A stretch of DNA of 10,840 nucleotides from ANME-2 cluster archaeon (GTDB lineage Archaea > Halobacteriota > Methanosarcinia > Methanosarcinales > Methanogasteraceae). How positions within the stretch are numbered: the first letter of the stretch is position 1; each line of letters opens with the position of its first letter. The position numbers were made by a program, and so were the translations under genes. The stretch lies in contig PIXW01000020.1 of assembly GCA_003601535.1 (NCBI GenBank), positions 1 through 10,840 of the forward strand, in the 5' to 3' direction. The notes beneath the pieces are model-generated. The model had not been told where the DNA came from, made no database searches, and saw only the letters and a list, made by a program, of their open reading frames with translations. Of this stretch, positions 1 through 6,754 are shown piece by piece.

Positions 1-10
1 CCAAAACTTT

Positions 11-19
11 AGATATAAA
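11..19 (+). promoter_or_regulatory. TATA element for the ROK/uridine-kinase fusion gene
   Basis: An A/T-rich element reading AGATATAAA, preceded by an A-rich stretch (CCAAAAC) that could serve as a BRE. Its centre is about 25 bp upstream of the ATG at 41, the usual archaeal distance from TATA to transcription start. No Shine-Dalgarno sequence lies before the ATG, so the transcript is probably leaderless. Inferred from spacing only. Confidence 0.5.
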
Positions 20-40
20 CCGTTTACATATTACATATCA

Positions 41-2581
41 ATGATCTCCAGTTCTTCCAGTGACGCGGTGATTCAGCGGATCGATGATCTGCTGCTGCAT
101 CCCGGAGATAGCTTGTATGACTGGCATGTCATATTCAGAGAAGAGCTGAAAAAAATAGCAAAGGATCTTGTAGATCTAACGCTGTGGATGGAAGAGGGTA
201 ATGGAAAGGTGGCAAGCGAAACTTTGACGCTGCCCTATCTCATATTCGAACCGGACACGGATCGGTACAACAAACTGGTAGAATACATAGCAGCCTGTCT
301 GAATATAAGAGGGGAAATCCTTGGAATAAGACAGATCGGGATAGAGACCGATGCAAGAATAGATACGGATCGACTCCTGAGCGACGTGAAGGAGTATTTC
401 GAGAGGGAATTTTTCATCACACTCCTTGATGCAAACCTCGGAAAGCCAATAACATGGCAAAAAGGAAAGATAGTGCAAAAAGAGATCAGAGTAGGTCAGA
501 TCAGATCGGGACGGTACAATCAGGGCAGATCGATAGGGCTGGTTGTCACAGGAAGTGACATCAAGACGGTTGCTCTTGAAAGCGGCAATGTCGTGTACCG
601 GAAGGAGATTACTATCAAGGGGGGAGGACCGCTCGACGAGCTGCTTGAGGAGTGCATCACCAGGGCGGCTCTGGAGGTGGGTATCACCCATATAATGAAC
701 GAGGATATCTATATCGGGGTTCCTGGACCTGTGGATCCTTACGGGAATATCGTGAGGATACCAGCGATGAAAGGAGTAACCAGAGAGTCGCTTGAGAAAT
801 TACAGAGGAAGTATCCAAAGATCAGATTCATCAATGATGCCAATGTGGAGGCGGTCTATCACAGAATCGTATGGGCAGGCGATATTGCCATCAATCAGCC
901 GACAGTGGCGCTTGTCCTGCGAAAGGGCATCGGATTTGCAATTCTTGTAGAGGGGCAGTCATTGTCATGGACCGGAGCACCGATGGAGACTCATTTCAGG
1001 GTGAACTTCTCTGATGATGCGCCGATCTGCAACTGCGGCATGAGGGGCTGTCTTGAACTCCCAGCCAGATGGGTGGTGGACAGATTCCTGGATCTGATAT
1101 CAGAGAATCAGATCGAACCCCCATCTGATTTTGCAAAGAAAGTTGGAGATTCCAGTACAGATAGAGATCTGCTGGCAGCAGATGTTGGCGCATTCATGAA
1201 ACAGAAGGGCGAGCTACAAAGGGTTGCAGCAGAGGTATTTACCGAGTATGGAGAGAATCTCTCGATTCTTTTTGGGGAACTGGCACGGCTGATGAATGTT
1301 TCAGGCTTCTGGGTCGCACTCAGTGGCGGTATGGTGGAACAGCATGAGGAGAAGAGGGCGATCATTCAGGGTATCGCAACAGGGATCGGTGATAAATTTC
1401 CCGGACTCAGGATAGAGATATTGAGCAGGATAAAGGAGGCTATGGAAGGAGAAGAGACGATCCGGTACGAGCGTATTCCCGGAAGGTGGCAGGGTGCGGC
1501 GGGTGCGGCTCTCTGTGCACTGCAGGACAAACAGATGAAGATGAGGCTGGAGTCAGGCACGAAATTGATGATAAAGGAGGCAGAAGAGATTGTACTCTCT
1601 GAAATAGCCGAGATATTCATGACCGGTAGAAAATTATCCTCTCAGACCGTAATCGGTGTTGCCGGAACTTCCGGAGGAGGCAAGACGTACTTTGCCAGAC
1701 TTTTGAAGAGCAGGCTTGAGGAACCTGGAAGAGAAAATCTGGATGGGCTGAAAGTAGAACTGATAACGATGGACGATTACCTGATACCAAAAGAAAGACG
1801 TAAAATGGGAGGGATACGAGCAAAATATTCTTTAAAACGTTTATGGAAAGATATAATAACTATACATGATGGGAATGCCATTTATCATCCTGTATTTGAT
1901 CAGGTCTCCCGCGTGAGATACAGCAGACTTGGGCGGTTTCTCGATGAAAAATCTGCTGTGCTTGGCAATCGTCTGTCTGAGAAGAATACCGAACTCTTCC
2001 GTAAGATAAATCGTTTTACTGAATGGTCTGGTGAGGCAGAGATCAAATTAAAACCGGATAAGGATACCATCGTCATCATCGACGGTATTCTGGCGCTGGA
2101 CAATCCAACGATCAATAAACTGTACTATGATCGCTGCATATTCGTACATGCGCCGTGGATATGGAGGCTCTGCGCTGCAATCTCCAGAGCACAGAAGGAA
2201 CAATGGTACAAGGGCGCAGATACCGTAGATATCATCGAGAAATTTGTATTTAAACGTCCGGAAGAGGAAGCGATAATAAACGTCACCTATCTGGATGCGG
2301 ATCTGATGATAGAGAACGATTTTTACGAGAAGATGGTGGATGCCGATCTGAGAGATATGTTGGGCGAGATATATCCCAGCCTGAACAAAGATTTTTATGC
2401 TCAATATTATATTATCTATGTGATCATGAAAGATCACGGATATGATGCTGAAAGGATCTTTAAAGAAAGACTACACGAGATAGACGAGCTGATTGCTGCG
2501 AGCAGGATCGAGGATATGTATGAAGAGGGCGCGGGGAGGCGGCTGGAGGAGAATGTTTGCAGAATGGTGGAATCAGGGTGA
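41..2581 (+). CDS. ROK-family kinase-like / uridine kinase-PRK-family fusion protein
   Basis: An 846-residue protein in three parts. Residues 1-160 match nothing I recognise. Residues 165-498 are ROK-like: a degenerate phosphate loop (I165-K175, GLVVTGSDIK, where ROK kinases have a DxGGT-type motif), the NDAN motif with the presumed catalytic D266, a zinc motif CNCGMRGCLE (C330, C332, C337) after a possible His ligand, and a closing GAAGAAL (485-491). Residues 535-846 form a second kinase domain: P-loop GTSGGGKT (542-549), DDY (578-580) at the substrate-site position, and a Walker-B-like IIDG (D681), as in the uridine kinase/phosphoribulokinase family. ROK proteins phosphorylate hexoses or act as sugar-responsive regulators; uridine kinase relatives phosphorylate nucleosides, ribulose-5-phosphate or similar. 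No DNA-binding domain, signal peptide or membrane segment is visible, so it should be cytosolic. The substrate is unknown; the weak ROK loop suggests that half may sense a sugar rather than phosphorylate it. It stands alone behind its own promoter, converging on the signalling operon. Domain assignment is firm, function is inferred. Confidence 0.85.
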   Translation: MISSSSSDAVIQRIDDLLLHPGDSLYDWHVIFREELKKIAKDLVDLTLWMEEGNGKVASETLTLPYLIFEPDTDRYNKLVEYIAACLNIRGEILGIRQIGIETDARIDTDRLLSDVKEYFEREFFITLLDANLGKPITWQKGKIVQKEIRVGQIRSGRYNQGRSIGLVVTGSDIKTVALESGNVVYRKEITIKGGGPLDELLEECITRAALEVGITHIMNEDIYIGVPGPVDPYGNIVRIPAMKGVTRESLEKLQRKYPKIRFINDANVEAVYHRIVWAGDIAINQPTVALVLRKGIGFAILVEGQSLSWTGAPMETHFRVNFSDDAPICNCGMRGCLELPARWVVDRFLDLISENQIEPPSDFAKKVGDSSTDRDLLAADVGAFMKQKGELQRVAAEVFTEYGENLSILFGELARLMNVSGFWVALSGGMVEQHEEKRAIIQGIATGIGDKFPGLRIEILSRIKEAMEGEETIRYERIPGRWQGAAGAALCALQDKQMKMRLESGTKLMIKEAEEIVLSEIAEIFMTGRKLSSQTVIGVAGTSGGGKTYFARLLKSRLEEPGRENLDGLKVELITMDDYLIPKERRKMGGIRAKYSLKRLWKDIITIHDGNAIYHPVFDQVSRVRYSRLGRFLDEKSAVLGNRLSEKNTELFRKINRFTEWSGEAEIKLKPDKDTIVIIDGILALDNPTINKLYYDRCIFVHAPWIWRLCAAISRAQKEQWYKGADTVDIIEKFVFKRPEEEAIINVTYLDADLMIENDFYEKMVDADLRDMLGEIYPSLNKDFYAQYYIIYVIMKDHGYDAERIFKERLHEIDELIAASRIEDMYEEGAGRRLEENVCRMVESG

Positions 2582-2785
2582 ATGCGGTCTCTTGAATATG
2601 TGTGTCGCTGACTTCGGGGCTTTAAAATATCCAGTTTCTTTGTTCATCCGAATATGGCAGTTCTGATACGTTCATGTTTATGAGTCCTGATCTTATCATA
2701 TCATATCTCACTTTCAACAATCTCTAATATCGTGTGGCGTTTTCAAACACATCCAACGTTACAGACAACCCGCAATCTGTGTAAT
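2582..2785. other. Intergenic gap between convergent genes
   Basis: 204 bp between the stops of two convergent genes. It is A/T-rich with short T-runs (for example TTTCTTTG near 2635) that could help termination, but I find no strong hairpin, RNA gene or convincing small ORF. Confidence 0.5.
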
Positions 2786-3196
2786 TCATAAACCAGGATC
2801 ATCAAACAGTCTGAAACCCCTGAGAATCTCTGGCTGATTGAGTAATGTCGTCAGCAGGATGTGTTTTGGCATGACAAGCATCTGTGGTTGCTGCAGTAAT
2901 GTGTTTGCGATCTCTGATATTTCACGATCAAACGAAACAGAATCCTTAATTTTTTCAATTTTTTCTGCGGAATGTTCCTGCATATCATGTTTTCTGCGCT
3001 TATCTCCATCCTCTTTCCCTTCATTATAATATCGACGCAGCAAATCCCTGAAAGCTATATCATCGACCTGATTGATTAAATCGTTATATATATTGGAAAC
3101 CCAGCCAATCTCGGAATGATGATGGTAGCCGACCTCGTATCCGAGTGCATACACCCGCTTGATCAGATCCTGCACATCTTCGCTTTTTTCTGGCAT
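2786..3196 (-). CDS. Small His-rich protein of unknown function, third gene of the HK-KaiC operon
   Basis: 136 residues from the ATG at 3196, chosen because it lies one base after the stop of the KaiC-like gene (TAG-T-ATG), as expected for translational coupling; the frame stays open upstream but only inside that gene. The protein is charged and mostly helical in character, with no membrane segment or signal peptide. Residues 16-32 hold a conspicuous stretch, YALGYEVGYHHHSEIGW, with three consecutive histidines. A similar Y..G...G pattern recurs near YYNEGKEDGD, hinting at an internal repeat. The C-terminal third is a predicted helical region rich in Leu, Gln and Pro. I do not recognise the family. 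Its position suggests it works with the kinase and the KaiC-like ATPase, perhaps as a partner or output protein; this is inference from gene order. Confidence 0.75.
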   Translation of the reverse strand: MPEKSEDVQDLIKRVYALGYEVGYHHHSEIGWVSNIYNDLINQVDDIAFRDLLRRYYNEGKEDGDKRRKHDMQEHSAEKIEKIKDSVSFDREISEIANTLLQQPQMLVMPKHILLTTLLNQPEILRGFRLFDDPGL

Positions 3197-3197
3197 A

Positions 3198-3890
3198 CTA
3201 TACGACCTCACCCGATACAAACACACCATTCTCTGTGAAACCGAGTTTTCGCATCTCGCAGTCGTGTGCAGTGCCGCACATCTTGATGATCTGTATGGCA
3301 CGGGTCATCGACCTGCCGCGCATGAAATTATGAAGAAAAACAAGTCCGTCGCAGGCATACTGCTCTGTAGAATAGATACTTGGATCAATCATCTCGGAGA
3401 GCAGAATCGTGGTTGTATCCAGCAGTTTGAGATTCTGTATAAACCTCCCGATCTCCGCCTCTTCTGCTGTGTGATCCTTAATACTGAAACGCAGTGTAGA
3501 CATCGAATCGATCACCAGCCGCTTGATCGAATGCGTATTCACGAAGTTTGCTATTTCGACGTAGATGGTGGATGGGTCGATGCGCGTGTCAGCATCGCCA
3601 TAAACTGCTGCTGATTTAACATCTATAAAAAATAATTTCTCTCTCTTGACCAACATTGGTATGTTCAGGTTATAACCGGACATACTTTCCACGGTCGTCT
3701 GCGCGCCACGCACCAGTGATACGTACAATCCTGGTTCACCAGTGCTCGCCCCATAAGCCAGAAACTGCACTCCAGATGTGGTTTTTCCGCTGCCAGGAGG
3801 ACCGCTAATCACATACGTCCGGTTCGGTATAACCCCACCCTGAATGATCTCATCAAATCCTCTAATTCCTGTTTTTATCCTCAAATACAT
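3198..3890 (-). CDS. KaiC/RAD55-like RecA-superfamily ATPase (single domain)
   Basis: 230 residues from the ATG at 3890 (a GTG directly before it is possible; the frame stays open further upstream inside the kinase gene). The start gives MYLRIKTGIRGFDEIIQGG, the typical beginning of KaiC-like proteins. Visible motifs are the Walker A loop GPPGSGKT (residues 30-37) and a Walker B strand RLVIDS with D128. The length fits a single KaiC domain. At the place where KaiC proteins usually carry two adjacent glutamates after the YVSL strand, this protein has V60-R61, so ATP hydrolysis may be altered. Archaeal proteins of this group are often linked to signal transduction, and this one lies between a histidine kinase and an unknown protein. 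The start overlaps the kinase 3' end by 29 bp, and the next gene begins one base after its stop, so the three are probably co-translated. It could act as a phosphorelay-linked switch; that role is inferred. Confidence 0.88.
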   Translation of the reverse strand: MYLRIKTGIRGFDEIIQGGVIPNRTYVISGPPGSGKTTSGVQFLAYGASTGEPGLYVSLVRGAQTTVESMSGYNLNIPMLVKREKLFFIDVKSAAVYGDADTRIDPSTIYVEIANFVNTHSIKRLVIDSMSTLRFSIKDHTAEEAEIGRFIQNLKLLDTTTILLSEMIDPSIYSTEQYACDGLVFLHNFMRGRSMTRAIQIIKMCGTAHDCEMRKLGFTENGVFVSGEVV

Positions 3891-5166
3891 CACCTTTTGG
3901 TAATATAATAGTAAAGGTACATCCAGCACCTTCAACACTCTCCACCTCAATCAAACCATGATGCATCTCGACGATCCTCTTTGCGATCGCGAGACCGAGT
4001 CCTGTGCCTTTGTGATACCTTGCCTGCTCGAACTCCTCGAATATGGTTGCCAGTTTATCCGCAGGAATCCCTATGCCGTTGTCAGATACTGTAATCTCAA
4101 TCACATCTCCGGCATCCCGTGTCGCAACCATGATATGTCCACCCTCTGATGTGAACTTGATCGCATTATCAAGCAGGTTGATTACAACTCTTCCGATCAG
4201 ATTACGGTCGATCTCGACTGGAGGCAGATCACAGAGATCGCTTTCCAGATGGATGTTCTTTTCGTCTGCAAGCGATCGCATGTTATCCATAACTTCGTTG
4301 ATCATTCCGGTTACATCGACTTCTTCCGGATTCAAGATAATTTTACCAGATCGAATTTTGCTGATATCAAGCATATCATTGATCAGATAAGTGATGCGGT
4401 CGCTGTTTTTGAGGATCTTCAGAAGAGCGTTTCGTTGCTTCTCACTGATATCACCGAGCCGTTCATCGTGCAGAAGTTCGGCATAGACATGGATAGCGGT
4501 GATCGGATTTCTGAGTTCGTGAGCAACAGTGTTCAGGACATCATCTCTTGACCGGACAAGATTGGTGAGTTCGATGTTCGACTGTGCCAGATCATCGGTC
4601 GTCTCACGCAATCCTGATAGATCCACAGGACATGCCTTGTATTCTTCAAAGCGTCCAAATAGCACAGGCGGCGATCTGATCAGATCCGCCTCATGAGGGA
4701 GACCGGGATCTGTTTCGATGTGTAGCTGATCAACGCTTATAATCTCTCCTTTCTCGTCTCTTATGAATATGCCAAATGGCGCATCGATATCCTTTTCAGA
4801 TAATATATGTCTAATTTTATTATTTACATCTGTGTATGATGCCGCATCCTTCACAACTTCAACACCAGCGAACCGTTTGCCAGAGGAATCCACAACCGGT
4901 ATGATCGAAAGCGCTGCATCGAATGTCCTGCCATCCTTATCGCACACGGTCTGGACAACGGTTGTTGACTTATTCTGTTCAAACGATTCAATAATCATAT
5001 TGTGTATATCTGGCTTATGCCCGCATATTTCGTAATAATATTTACCAATATCATCGCCAAAGACCTGCTCGTACCATGAATTGGCATACCGTATCCGCAT
5101 ATCCTGATCCAGGACACAGATTCCCGTACCTAACCCTTTCATCATGTCAGCTATATCCACAACCAC
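3862..5166 (-). CDS. Soluble PAS-domain sensor histidine kinase
   Basis: 434 residues from a GTG at 5166; a GTG at 5160 and an ATG at 5145 are alternatives. Residues 10-115 look like a PAS sensor domain (GICVLDQDMRIRYANSWYEQVFG at its start, GVEVVKD at its end). Residues 116-195 may be a second, degenerate sensor region. A helical linker (about 195-212) leads into a HisKA domain with phospho-acceptor H216 in AHELRNP, followed by a HATPase_c domain with the N box (D333-N334), G1 box DNGIGIP (from D362), F box FEEFEQ and G2 box GTGLGLAI. All catalytic motifs are intact, so autophosphorylation is expected. No transmembrane segment is visible, so it should sense a cytosolic signal such as redox state or a small ligand. 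No response regulator follows; a KaiC-like ATPase overlaps its 3' end. It is first in the operon and divergent from aroA, with a good TATA element and a palindrome in between. Confidence 0.92.
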   Translation of the reverse strand: MVVDIADMMKGLGTGICVLDQDMRIRYANSWYEQVFGDDIGKYYYEICGHKPDIHNMIIESFEQNKSTTVVQTVCDKDGRTFDAALSIIPVVDSSGKRFAGVEVVKDAASYTDVNNKIRHILSEKDIDAPFGIFIRDEKGEIISVDQLHIETDPGLPHEADLIRSPPVLFGRFEEYKACPVDLSGLRETTDDLAQSNIELTNLVRSRDDVLNTVAHELRNPITAIHVYAELLHDERLGDISEKQRNALLKILKNSDRITYLINDMLDISKIRSGKIILNPEEVDVTGMINEVMDNMRSLADEKNIHLESDLCDLPPVEIDRNLIGRVVINLLDNAIKFTSEGGHIMVATRDAGDVIEITVSDNGIGIPADKLATIFEEFEQARYHKGTGLGLAIAKRIVEMHHGLIEVESVEGAGCTFTIILPKGDVFEDKNRN

Positions 5167-5178
5167 TCACATTGAATT

Positions 5179-5194
5179 GCATTGCGTGCAATGC
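5179..5194. repeat. Perfect inverted repeat, candidate operator
   Basis: GCATTGC-GT-GCAATGC: two 7-bp arms that are exact reverse complements, separated by 2 bp. It sits between the kinase start (5166) and the TATA element at 5195-5203, directly upstream of the aroA TATA and just upstream of the predicted kinase transcription start. This is where a dimeric helix-turn-helix regulator could block either promoter. The loop is too short for an efficient RNA hairpin, which favours a DNA site. Confidence 0.5.
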
Positions 5195-5203
5195 TTATAA
5201 ATA
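5195..5203. promoter_or_regulatory. Divergent TATA element for aroA and the kinase operon
   Basis: TTATAAATA on the plus strand, TATTTATAA on the minus strand: a near-symmetrical element usable in both directions. Its centre is about 26 bp from the aroA ATG at 5225, and about 26 bp on the other side falls near 5173, a few bases before the kinase GTG at 5166. On the minus strand GCAAAT precedes it, a reasonable BRE, so the kinase direction may be the stronger one. Inferred from sequence and spacing. Confidence 0.55.
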
Positions 5204-5224
5204 TTTGCTATATGAATGAACATC

Positions 5225-6490
5225 ATGAATATCCTGATCGATCGATCGACGATCACAGGCACGATACCTGCGCCGCCGTCCAAGAGTTACACACATCGAG
5301 CAATCGTGGTAGCATCGTTATCAGTTGAATCTGAGATCTTATACCCGCTGTTATCAGAGGACACGAGGGCAACGATATCCGCATCAACAGAAATCGGAGC
5401 TGATGTAACCGTATCAGAGGATCGGCTGATCATAAAGGGAGTACAGCGTCCGGAGGTGCCTGACCGGGTGATCGATGTCCTGAACTCAGGAACGACACTC
5501 CGGTTCTTCACAGCGATCACATCACTTGCACCGGGCACAAGCGTATTAACAGGCGATGCATCCATCCAAAAGCGTCCGAATACACCGCTTTTACGTGCGC
5601 TGTGCGATCTTGGTGCGAACGCATTCTCGACAAAAGGAGATGGGACCGCGCCGATTGTGGTGCAGGGACCGCTCAAGGGCGGACGTACGAGAATCAGCGG
5701 TTCAATCAGTTCGCAGTTCATATCCGCACTCTTGATCGCATGTCCGCTTGCAGAGAATGATTCCACGATCGAGATTGAGGGTGAACTGAAGTCAAGACCA
5801 TACATCGATGTCACGCTTGAGGTCCTGCGCGAGGCAGGGATCACGATTAATGAACGAAATGGGAGGTTTTTGATCAAAGGAAATCAGATCGTTGATCTCA
5901 AGAAATACACGGTGCCAGGGGATTTTTCGTCATCCTCGTATCTGCTGGCTGCTGGCGCACTGGTTGGCGATCAGGTCACGATCAGGAACCTGTATCCGTC
6001 CGTACAGGGTGATGCCGCAATCATTTCGATACTAAAGGAGATGGGTGCGGATATCGTCTGGAATAAAGAGGATGGCGAGGTTATGATCAAAAAAAGCGAT
6101 CTGCACGGCACAATCGTTGACGTCGGCAGAACCCCTGATCTCGTACCGACGCTTGCGGTGCTCGGAGCTTGCGCATCAGGCGAGATGCGGATCGTGAATG
6201 CGAGGCATGTCAGGTACAAGGAGACCGACCGGCTTCATGCGATGACTGTTGAACTTGCGAAGATGGGCGTCGACATCATCGAGAAGGAGGACGAACTGTT
6301 GATTCATGGTGGTGAGATTCATGGGGCATCACTTCATGGGTGGGACGATCACCGAATCGTGATGGCGCTTTCGGTTGCCGGTATGGTTGCCGGGAATACG
6401 GAGATCGATACTGCGGAATCGGTTTCAGTCTCGTATCCGGGATTTTTTTTAGATATGGGGCGGCTTGGCGCTGGGATGAGGGAGGTTTGA
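5225..6490 (+). CDS. aroA: 3-phosphoshikimate 1-carboxyvinyltransferase (EPSP synthase)
   Basis: 421 residues from the ATG at 5225; an in-frame ATG at 5216 would add three residues, but 5225 gives the family-like start MNILIDRS and fits the TATA spacing. The enzyme joins phosphoenolpyruvate to shikimate-3-phosphate to make EPSP, the sixth step of the shikimate route to chorismate and the aromatic amino acids. Diagnostic motifs: PPSKSYTHR (K20, S21, R25) for substrate binding, NSGTTLR (87-93) matching the family NAGTALR loop, the catalytic aspartate D305 in TPDLVPTLAV, KETDR (332-336), and WDDHRIVMAL (373-382) near the C-terminus. Length is normal for the family and no key residue is missing. 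It is a lone aro gene here, transcribed away from the kinase operon, with no visible Shine-Dalgarno sequence, so probably leaderless. Near the 3' end there is a run of eight T (6443-6450) inside the coding region. Confidence 0.97.
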   Translation: MNILIDRSTITGTIPAPPSKSYTHRAIVVASLSVESEILYPLLSEDTRATISASTEIGADVTVSEDRLIIKGVQRPEVPDRVIDVLNSGTTLRFFTAITSLAPGTSVLTGDASIQKRPNTPLLRALCDLGANAFSTKGDGTAPIVVQGPLKGGRTRISGSISSQFISALLIACPLAENDSTIEIEGELKSRPYIDVTLEVLREAGITINERNGRFLIKGNQIVDLKKYTVPGDFSSSSYLLAAGALVGDQVTIRNLYPSVQGDAAIISILKEMGADIVWNKEDGEVMIKKSDLHGTIVDVGRTPDLVPTLAVLGACASGEMRIVNARHVRYKETDRLHAMTVELAKMGVDIIEKEDELLIHGGEIHGASLHGWDDHRIVMALSVAGMVAGNTEIDTAESVSVSYPGFFLDMGRLGAGMREV

Positions 6491-6505
6491 CTGGCACAAC
6501 TATAA

Positions 6506-6718
6506 CTAAAAATCGCTCAGCTCGAACACGAAAAATCCTTCTGTCCATCCAATGAACGACTTGATCACTGCTTTTACAGTGCCGAAGAGCGGAGGCAAGA
6601 CCAGACCAGGTACATCCGTCAACGCATTCGGGTGGTATCGCGGGGTGAGATCACAGAGGACAGTCGTGGAGTTGTGAGGTGGTCGGTCGGATAATATCGC
6701 CCCAAAGCCATAGTGCAT
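6506..6718 (-). CDS. Possible small protein of unknown function
   Basis: 70 residues from the ATG at 6718; a GTG at 6736 would add six more, and a stop lies just upstream. It fills the gap between aroA (converging, 15 bp apart) and sppA (diverging). The product is hydrophobic with many Gly, Pro, Phe and Val residues (for example LCDLTPRYHPNALTDVPG, then PPLFGTVKAVIKSFIGW) and has no clear membrane helix. Codon use (many CTC, CTG, GAT, ATC) resembles the neighbours, and no competing gene covers the opposite strand. Against it: no obvious TATA or Shine-Dalgarno at a fitting distance, and I recognise no family. It could equally be a chance ORF. Confidence 0.4.
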   Translation of the reverse strand: MHYGFGAILSDRPPHNSTTVLCDLTPRYHPNALTDVPGLVLPPLFGTVKAVIKSFIGWTEGFFVFELSDF

Positions 6719-6721
6719 GAA

Positions 6722-6731
6722 ACCTTTTAAG
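6722..6731 (+). promoter_or_regulatory. TATA element for sppA
   Basis: ACCTTTTAAGG contains a TTTTAA core centred about 28 bp upstream of the sppA ATG at 6755, consistent with a leaderless or nearly leaderless transcript. It is a weaker match than the elements before the first gene and aroA. Confidence 0.4.
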
Positions 6732-6754
6732 GTCACACGACCATTAGATCACTG

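Noticed and set aside
176..691. 171-codon minus-strand open frame inside the fusion gene
   Set aside because: Antisense to a continuous real gene and without any family feature; a shadow of codon use on the plus strand.
2582..2785. Possible RNA gene or terminator hairpin in the convergent gap
   Set aside because: I found no cloverleaf, no strong stem and no conserved RNA motif by eye.
4043..4390. Plus-strand open frame antisense to the histidine kinase
   Set aside because: The opposite strand carries intact HATPase motifs; this frame is Ser/Ile-rich noise.
5287..5877. 196-codon minus-strand open frame inside aroA
   Set aside because: It lies wholly antisense to a well-supported aroA, has Ser/Arg-rich low-information composition, no promoter and no recognisable motif.
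6443..6450. Run of eight T near the 3' end of aroA as a frameshift or terminator site
   Set aside because: The aroA frame continues through it to a family-like C-terminus (SYPGFFLDMGRLG), so there is no sign of frameshift; as an archaeal termination signal it would fall about 40 bp before the stop.
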